Source: an uncultured Burkholderiales bacterium
GTDB taxonomy: Bacteria; Pseudomonadota; Gammaproteobacteria; Burkholderiales; Burkholderiaceae_C
DNA length: 5,129 bases
Assembly: GCA_903925445.1 (NCBI GenBank)
Contig: CAIYFE010000231.1
Location: 1 to 5,129 of the forward strand
Reading direction: 5' to 3'
A program made the position numbers and the translations under genes. Every line of letters starts with the position of its first letter. Position 1 is the first letter of the stretch. This document shows, one piece after another, positions 5,055 to 5,129 of this stretch. The notes under the pieces were generated by a model that was not told where the DNA came from, made no database searches, and saw only the letters and a list, made by a program, of their open reading frames with translations.

Positions 5055-5129
5055 TTTGTGCAAACCCTGTTCATCGGGCTCATCTGTGGATGTGCTGATG
5101 ACGCTGGCTTGTAAGCCTTGGGTGCGGCG
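5052..5129 (-). CDS. pssA: C-terminal end of an upstream gene, probably CDP-diacylglycerol--serine O-phosphatidyltransferase
   Basis: The minus-strand frame entering at the window edge gives 25 codons and ends in TAA (5054-5052). It starts RRTQGLQ and continues ASVISTSTDEPDEQGLHK, a hydrophilic, acidic tail that looks like a protein C-terminus. Burkholderiales often carry pssA just upstream of leuA, and the tail resembles what I recall of PssA C-termini from this order. The identification rests on context and memory, not on domain evidence, because the catalytic and membrane parts lie outside the window. A second minus frame is also open to the edge (it continues into the 30-codon frame ending at 4949), so the choice of frame is not certain. 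Confidence 0.5.
   Translation of the reverse strand, partial: RRTQGLQASVISTSTDEPDEQGLHK

Noticed and set aside
4764..5114. A 116-codon + strand frame across the leuA leader.
   Set aside because: It runs antisense to the leuA start, leader peptide and hairpins, with no recognisable protein features.

Overview
The window looks like ordinary chromosomal DNA from a betaproteobacterium, most likely order Burkholderiales and probably close to Comamonadaceae. That placement is inference, based on the character of the proteins (Aat, Bpt, PbpG, LeuA), the apparent order pssA-leuA at the right edge, and moderate GC judged by eye. There are no mobile elements, CRISPR arrays, tRNA or rRNA genes. No stretch over 300 bases lacks a gene.

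Layout. The left part (1-2244) is read on the + strand. It holds the 3'-most ~232 codons of aat (leucyl/phenylalanyl-tRNA-protein transferase), then bpt (aspartate/glutamate leucyltransferase) 3 nt downstream with a GTG start, then an IclR-family regulator with what looks like its own promoter and a leaderless start. The middle and right parts (2241-5129) are read on the - strand. From right to left these are the last codons of an upstream gene (probably pssA), a leuA leader region with a short leucine-rich leader peptide and an attenuator, leuA (2-isopropylmalate synthase), a strong intrinsic terminator, and pbpG (penicillin-binding protein 7 type DD-endopeptidase). The iclR and pbpG genes converge and their stop codons overlap in one TTAA.

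How the genes work together. Aat and Bpt are the two tRNA-dependent aminoacyl transferases of the bacterial N-degron (Leu/N-end rule) pathway. They place Leu or Phe on protein N-termini, which are then recognised by ClpS/ClpAP. LeuA makes the first committed step of leucine synthesis, and its expression is probably set by ribosome stalling on the leader peptide. PbpG is a periplasmic peptidoglycan hydrolase with no evident link to its neighbours. The target of the IclR protein cannot be deduced from here.

The most rewarding part is the 5016-4900 leader of leuA (minus strand). It contains an 18-residue leader peptide, MTFFALPLLLLSPNGRSW, with four consecutive Leu codons. It also contains segments that can form mutually exclusive antiterminator and terminator hairpins, with the leader stop codon abutting the switching segment. 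I see no sign of a wholly new system. The leader is a classical mechanism whose exact architecture in this lineage deserves checking.
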